Below, one piece after another: positions 15,191 through 17,498 of a stretch of DNA of 17,498 nucleotides. Numbering within the stretch: the first letter of the stretch is position 1; each line of letters begins with the position of its first letter. This DNA is from Bacillota bacterium (GTDB lineage Bacteria; Bacillota; Clostridia; Acetivibrionales; DSM-1351): contig JAEZIB010000042.1 in the NCBI GenBank assembly GCA_023416275.1, positions 1 to 17,498 of the forward strand, in the 5' to 3' direction. Below the pieces are notes generated by a model that ran no database searches, had not been told where the DNA came from, and was given only the letters and a program-made list of their open reading frames with translations. Position numbers and translations under genes: made by a program.

Positions 15191-15336
15191 GATTTAAAAT
15201 ATAAAAAACAATATTTTAAATCACCGCTGATGCGGTGCGCTGCATATGCAGCGACTCATAGCATTGAACAACATTTGCGAGCTTCGCTCAATCGCCGCAA
15301 ATGCGGCTATTTAAAATGTGATTTCACATTTTAAAT
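15191..15336. repeat. Composite element of six consecutive hairpins (REP/MITE-like)
   Basis: In order: GATTTAAAATAT/ATATTTTAAATC (15191-15222), CACCGC/GCGGTG (15222-15237), perfect palindrome CGCTGCATATGCAGCG (15238-15253), a small GAGC/GCTC hairpin (15279-15289), GCCGC/GCGGC (15294-15307), and ATTTAAAATGTGA/TCACATTTTAAAT (15309-15336). The element is symmetric: AT hairpin plus GC hairpin at each end, inverted relative to each other. No ORF is inside. It lies upstream of the acyltransferase gene on its promoter side. It is probably a non-autonomous repeat; a structured RNA is the alternative. Confidence 0.7.
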
Positions 15337-15350
15337 GCAAATTAGTATAA
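15335..15350. repeat. Right copy of the 16-bp inverted repeat
   Basis: ATGCAAATTAGTATAA is the inverted partner of 13960-13975 with one mismatch. It overlaps the outer edge of the multi-hairpin element. Confidence 0.45.
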
Positions 15351-15380
15351 TCATCCATTACTCACGCCATATAGTTATTC

Positions 15381-15409
15381 AAAAATGAATTCATTTTTTA
15401 GGGGGGGGG
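15381..15409. other. 18-bp palindrome followed by a G9 run
   Basis: AAAAATGAATTCATTTTT (15381-15398) is a perfect palindrome, and nine G follow at 15401-15409. It lies between the hairpin element and the hydrolase terminator. The purpose is unknown; the G run may vary in length. Confidence 0.5.
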
Positions 15410-15447
15410 AAGAAAAAATTATTAAATATAGGATATATATACAAGAA

Positions 15448-15481
15448 AAAGCTCTAACCATGAAGTTCAGGTTAGAGCTTT
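15448..15481 (-). terminator. Strong terminator of the lipoprotein hydrolase gene
   Basis: AAAGCTCTAACC (15448-15459) and GGTTAGAGCTTT (15470-15481) form a perfect 12-bp stem with a 10-base loop. On the - strand it runs into TTTTTC. It is 41 bases beyond the stop of the hydrolase gene. Confidence 0.85.
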
Positions 15482-15522
15482 AAAAAGTTTTATAACTACA
15501 ATTTTTATTTAACATTGTTGAG

Positions 15523-16959
15523 TTAGTTTGCTTTTTTAAGAGAAAATTCTCCAAGTACAGATGTATTATCCAATAGGGTAACAGAACCTATTATTGAATT
15601 GCTTGTAGCACTTCCAACCAGATTTACCATTTGATATTGAGAAGGCCTCTCAATCCATTCTTGCCCAGAAAGAGTAATTGACCCATTTTCAGGATTATAG
15701 TATACAAGCATTTTATACTTGCCCTGTATTGTATTGTCAGTTGAATGAAAAGAGAATTCCGCAGAATGCTTGCCATCTGTCTCTCTAGTTACACTTAATT
15801 CAGCTGCATTAGTTACATTATTTGTTGTATATGAACCAGTCCATTTTCCAATAATTCCATTTTGTGCTTCCTGCAATACCTTCTCAATCAAGACTTTACT
15901 AAACACATCAGGCTCTTCATAAAACGGAAAATGTGCAGAGTTTTCGAACCAAATTAACTCCTTTTTTGGTGCACTCAAAATATTAAAATATTCCTCAATA
16001 AGCTGAGATGGTGTATCATTATCATGCCTACCCTGCAGAAAATATATGGGGACATTAATGCTTTTTAACTGCTCCTTAAGATTTATATTCAGTACTTCCT
16101 CATCCTCAAATAAAAGCTCTGAGAACTCATAACCACTCTCTATTTTCTGGATTTGACCCTTATATAAATCACTATGCGCAATTTCATCCTCAAGCTTTTC
16201 GGTAGAGGTTTCACCATAGATATCTCCTCCATAGTATTCCATCCACTTCAAAGTTATTTCATAACCGATATCGTCATTATACCTGCCATTTTCATTAGGT
16301 CTTCCAACACTAGTCAGCTGTCTGATTGCTTTTGAATTATTGTCCTCTTGGGCAGATTTTAATGCAAAGTCGTAGGAAAGCTGCTCGTTCTCAGCAAAAT
16401 TAACAAATTGCCCTACACTTGCAAAAGCCCAATAATCCTCAGGATATTCACTAATGGCTTTAATTCCTACTAACGTACCAAATGAATGTCCGACAATAAA
16501 GATTTTATTTTTATTGAATCTTGTTTTTAAGTAATTCGTCAGTTCATGGAGGTCTGAAACTAACTGCTTTAGGTTCATACTATCATCAGGGATTTCATCG
16601 GAATAGGATAAGCCTGCACCTCTTTGATCCCAGTTAACAACCACAAAGTGGTCCTCAAGCCCTCTGTTATATTCATGAAGAATGGGAAGCATAGTATAAC
16701 CTGGTCCACCATGTATAAATAGTAAAATTGGTTTTGATACATCATTGGAGGTCATGTAAATCCATTGTTCAATGCCTCCTATTTCTATTTTTTGCAGAGA
16801 ATCTATGCCTTTAGACAATTCTGTAATTCCTCCAGAACTATTATTTGCTAAGGTTGATTGTTTGGCAACATCAGAGCTAATCAAAGAACATCCTGTAAAC
16901 ATGAAAACGGTACACAAACTGCATAAAAATATCATCAAATTTATTCTTATATTTTTCAA
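15523..16959 (-). CDS. Lipoprotein alpha/beta hydrolase (prolyl-aminopeptidase-like) with extra C-terminal beta domain
   Basis: About 478 residues. The start is the TTG at 16959, 8 bases after AAGGAG on the - strand; a TTG two codons earlier (16965) is too near the SD. A lipoprotein signal ends in FMFTGC (Cys24), so the protein is anchored outside the membrane. The hydrolase domain (about 60-365) shows HGGPG (83-87, oxyanion hole), NWDQRGAGLS, nucleophile GHSFG (Ser159), QGRHDNDTP (Asp313) and NSAHFPF (His343): a complete triad of the proline iminopeptidase-like group. The last about 110 residues (IIGKWTGSYT...GEFSLKKAN) form a beta-rich, lipocalin-like add-on of unknown role. Substrate could be a peptide or ester. 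It is transcribed singly, with its own terminator. Confidence 0.88.
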   Translation of the reverse strand: MKNIRINLMIFLCSLCTVFMFTGCSLISSDVAKQSTLANNSSGGITELSKGIDSLQKIEIGGIEQWIYMTSNDVSKPILLFIHGGPGYTMLPILHEYNRGLEDHFVVVNWDQRGAGLSYSDEIPDDSMNLKQLVSDLHELTNYLKTRFNKNKIFIVGHSFGTLVGIKAISEYPEDYWAFASVGQFVNFAENEQLSYDFALKSAQEDNNSKAIRQLTSVGRPNENGRYNDDIGYEITLKWMEYYGGDIYGETSTEKLEDEIAHSDLYKGQIQKIESGYEFSELLFEDEEVLNINLKEQLKSINVPIYFLQGRHDNDTPSQLIEEYFNILSAPKKELIWFENSAHFPFYEEPDVFSKVLIEKVLQEAQNGIIGKWTGSYTTNNVTNAAELSVTRETDGKHSAEFSFHSTDNTIQGKYKMLVYYNPENGSITLSGQEWIERPSQYQMVNLVGSATSNSIIGSVTLLDNTSVLGEFSLKKAN

Positions 16960-16965
16960 CTTCAA

Positions 16966-17274
16966 CTCTCCTTCTAATTGTTATTCCTTTTTAATACTAT
17001 TCTGTAGGTTTATTAACTTCGCGTGAAAATGGAACGTACAGATGTATTATGTTAAGCAAGTTAAAGTAATGAAGCTTAAGTATTTTAGGCGAGCCTATAA
17101 CTGTCCCATGCAGTTCTTTATAAATTAACTACACTCTAAATGAATAATTAAATGTTAATACTTTAAATTATTGGTACAAAATATATGATTATTGGCTTGT
17201 TATCATTTTATAACACGATATTTGATTTGTAAATATGAGTAAACTCATTTGAATACATGTAATATGATATATAC
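16966..17274. other. AT-rich upstream region of the hydrolase gene
   Basis: No ORF is supported here. It must hold the hydrolase promoter on the - strand, but no -35/-10 pair stands out. Nothing else was seen. Confidence 0.4.
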
Positions 17275-17326
17275 AAAAAAACTATCAGAGATAATAACTT
17301 CCCAAAGAAGATATTATCTCTGATAG
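17275..17326 (-). terminator. Strong terminator for a - strand gene at the right edge
   Basis: CTATCAGAGATAATA (17282-17296) and TATTATCTCTGATAG (17312-17326) pair perfectly over 15 bp with a 15-base loop. On the - strand TTTTTTT follows (A7 at 17275-17281 on +). It points to a transcript entering from the right. Confidence 0.85.
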
Positions 17327-17348
17327 CAGGTGTACAAAGCCATTTATT

Positions 17349-17413
17349 CCTATTAACTCAACTTCCCAGTTTAATTATAAGTGTTCAACTTATCAATGGA
17401 ATGTTGGGTTATT
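17349..17413. repeat. Imperfect inverted repeat sharing a motif with 4945-4969
   Basis: CTTATCAATGGAATGTTGGG at 17389 onward matches 4945-4969 (CTTATCAATGGAAAGTTGGG...) in 22 of 25 bases. An inverted, looser copy (AACTCAACTTCCC, 17356-17368) lies just to its left, giving an AT-rich imperfect palindrome. A shorter match (ACTTATCAATGG) occurs at 9358-9369. It may be the worn end of a mobile element. Confidence 0.4.
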
Positions 17414-17437
17414 ATTTTATTGTTGCTCAATTTCAGT

Positions 17438-17498
17438 TTATAAAACCAAAGAGGGCGCAGTATAAACTCTAGCACCAAGTTCTTGATTAAGCATATAC
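17438..17498 (-). CDS. 3' end of a gene running in from the right, product unknown
   Basis: The - strand frame gives 19 codons, YMLNQELGARVYTAPSLVL, ending at TAA (17438-17440) and open to the window edge. It is followed about 110 bases later by a strong - strand terminator, which supports a real gene end. It is too short to recognise a family. Confidence 0.45.
   Translation of the reverse strand, partial: YMLNQELGARVYTAPSLVL

Noticed and set aside
15401..15409. G9 run as a phase-variation switch
   Set aside because: It is not inside a gene or at promoter spacing for any gene identified here; only noted as an odd homopolymer.

Overview
The window looks like a low-GC, AT-rich Firmicute chromosome, most likely an anaerobic Clostridium-type organism of the cellulolytic (Ruminiclostridium/Acetivibrio-like) group. 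The basis is codon use, strong AGGAGG-type ribosome binding sites, frequent TTG/GTG starts, a SigI/RsgI pair, an RHS toxin of Gram-positive style, and many AT-rich hairpins. No rRNA, tRNA, CRISPR array or intact insertion sequence was seen.

Left part (1-5000, + strand) is an accessory polymorphic-toxin region. It opens inside an RHS/YD-repeat protein (its 5' end lies outside the window). That protein ends in the RHS core, a peptidoglycan-binding domain, a low-complexity linker and a C-terminal domain resembling ADP-ribosyltransferase toxins. Directly behind it is a small two-zinc-ribbon protein, the likely immunity partner, and then a terminator. Next come an orphan RHS-type C-terminal tail without its core, a TPR protein split by a frameshift, a small four-TM membrane protein, and scraps of decayed coding sequence. 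This is the debris expected where toxin tips and immunity genes turn over quickly.

Middle (5000-9300) holds a tocopherol-cyclase-like protein on + and then, on -, the sigI-rsgI operon. RsgI is a transmembrane anti-sigma factor whose outer part ends in 14 tandem 16-residue proline-rich repeats. Beyond its stop codon lies a 174-bp imperfect palindrome (MITE-like), and beyond that are decayed copies of the same repeat, so the gene was probably longer once.

Right part (9480-17498, - strand) is dominated by a Pls/PosA-type membrane non-ribosomal peptide synthetase of about 1344 aa: adenylation domain, carrier domain, then three pairs of membrane helices alternating with three left-handed beta-helix acyltransferase-like domains. 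This is the layout of epsilon-poly-L-lysine synthetase. The specificity residues I read by eye (D-A-E-S-I-G-T-V-I-K) resemble a lysine code, so the predicted product is a cationic isopeptide homopolymer made by an anaerobe. Upstream is a multi-TM DUF1624/HGSNAT-like acyltransferase, separated by its own terminator and flanked by hairpin-rich elements. Next is a lipoprotein alpha/beta hydrolase with a C-terminal beta-rich domain, followed by a strong terminator. The last bases hold the 3' end of another - strand gene and a terminator that could serve it.

The most interesting points are the poly-lysine-synthetase-like NRPS, the composite multi-hairpin element at 15191-15336, the truncated RsgI repeat tail with its palindrome, and the toxin/immunity pair with orphan tips.
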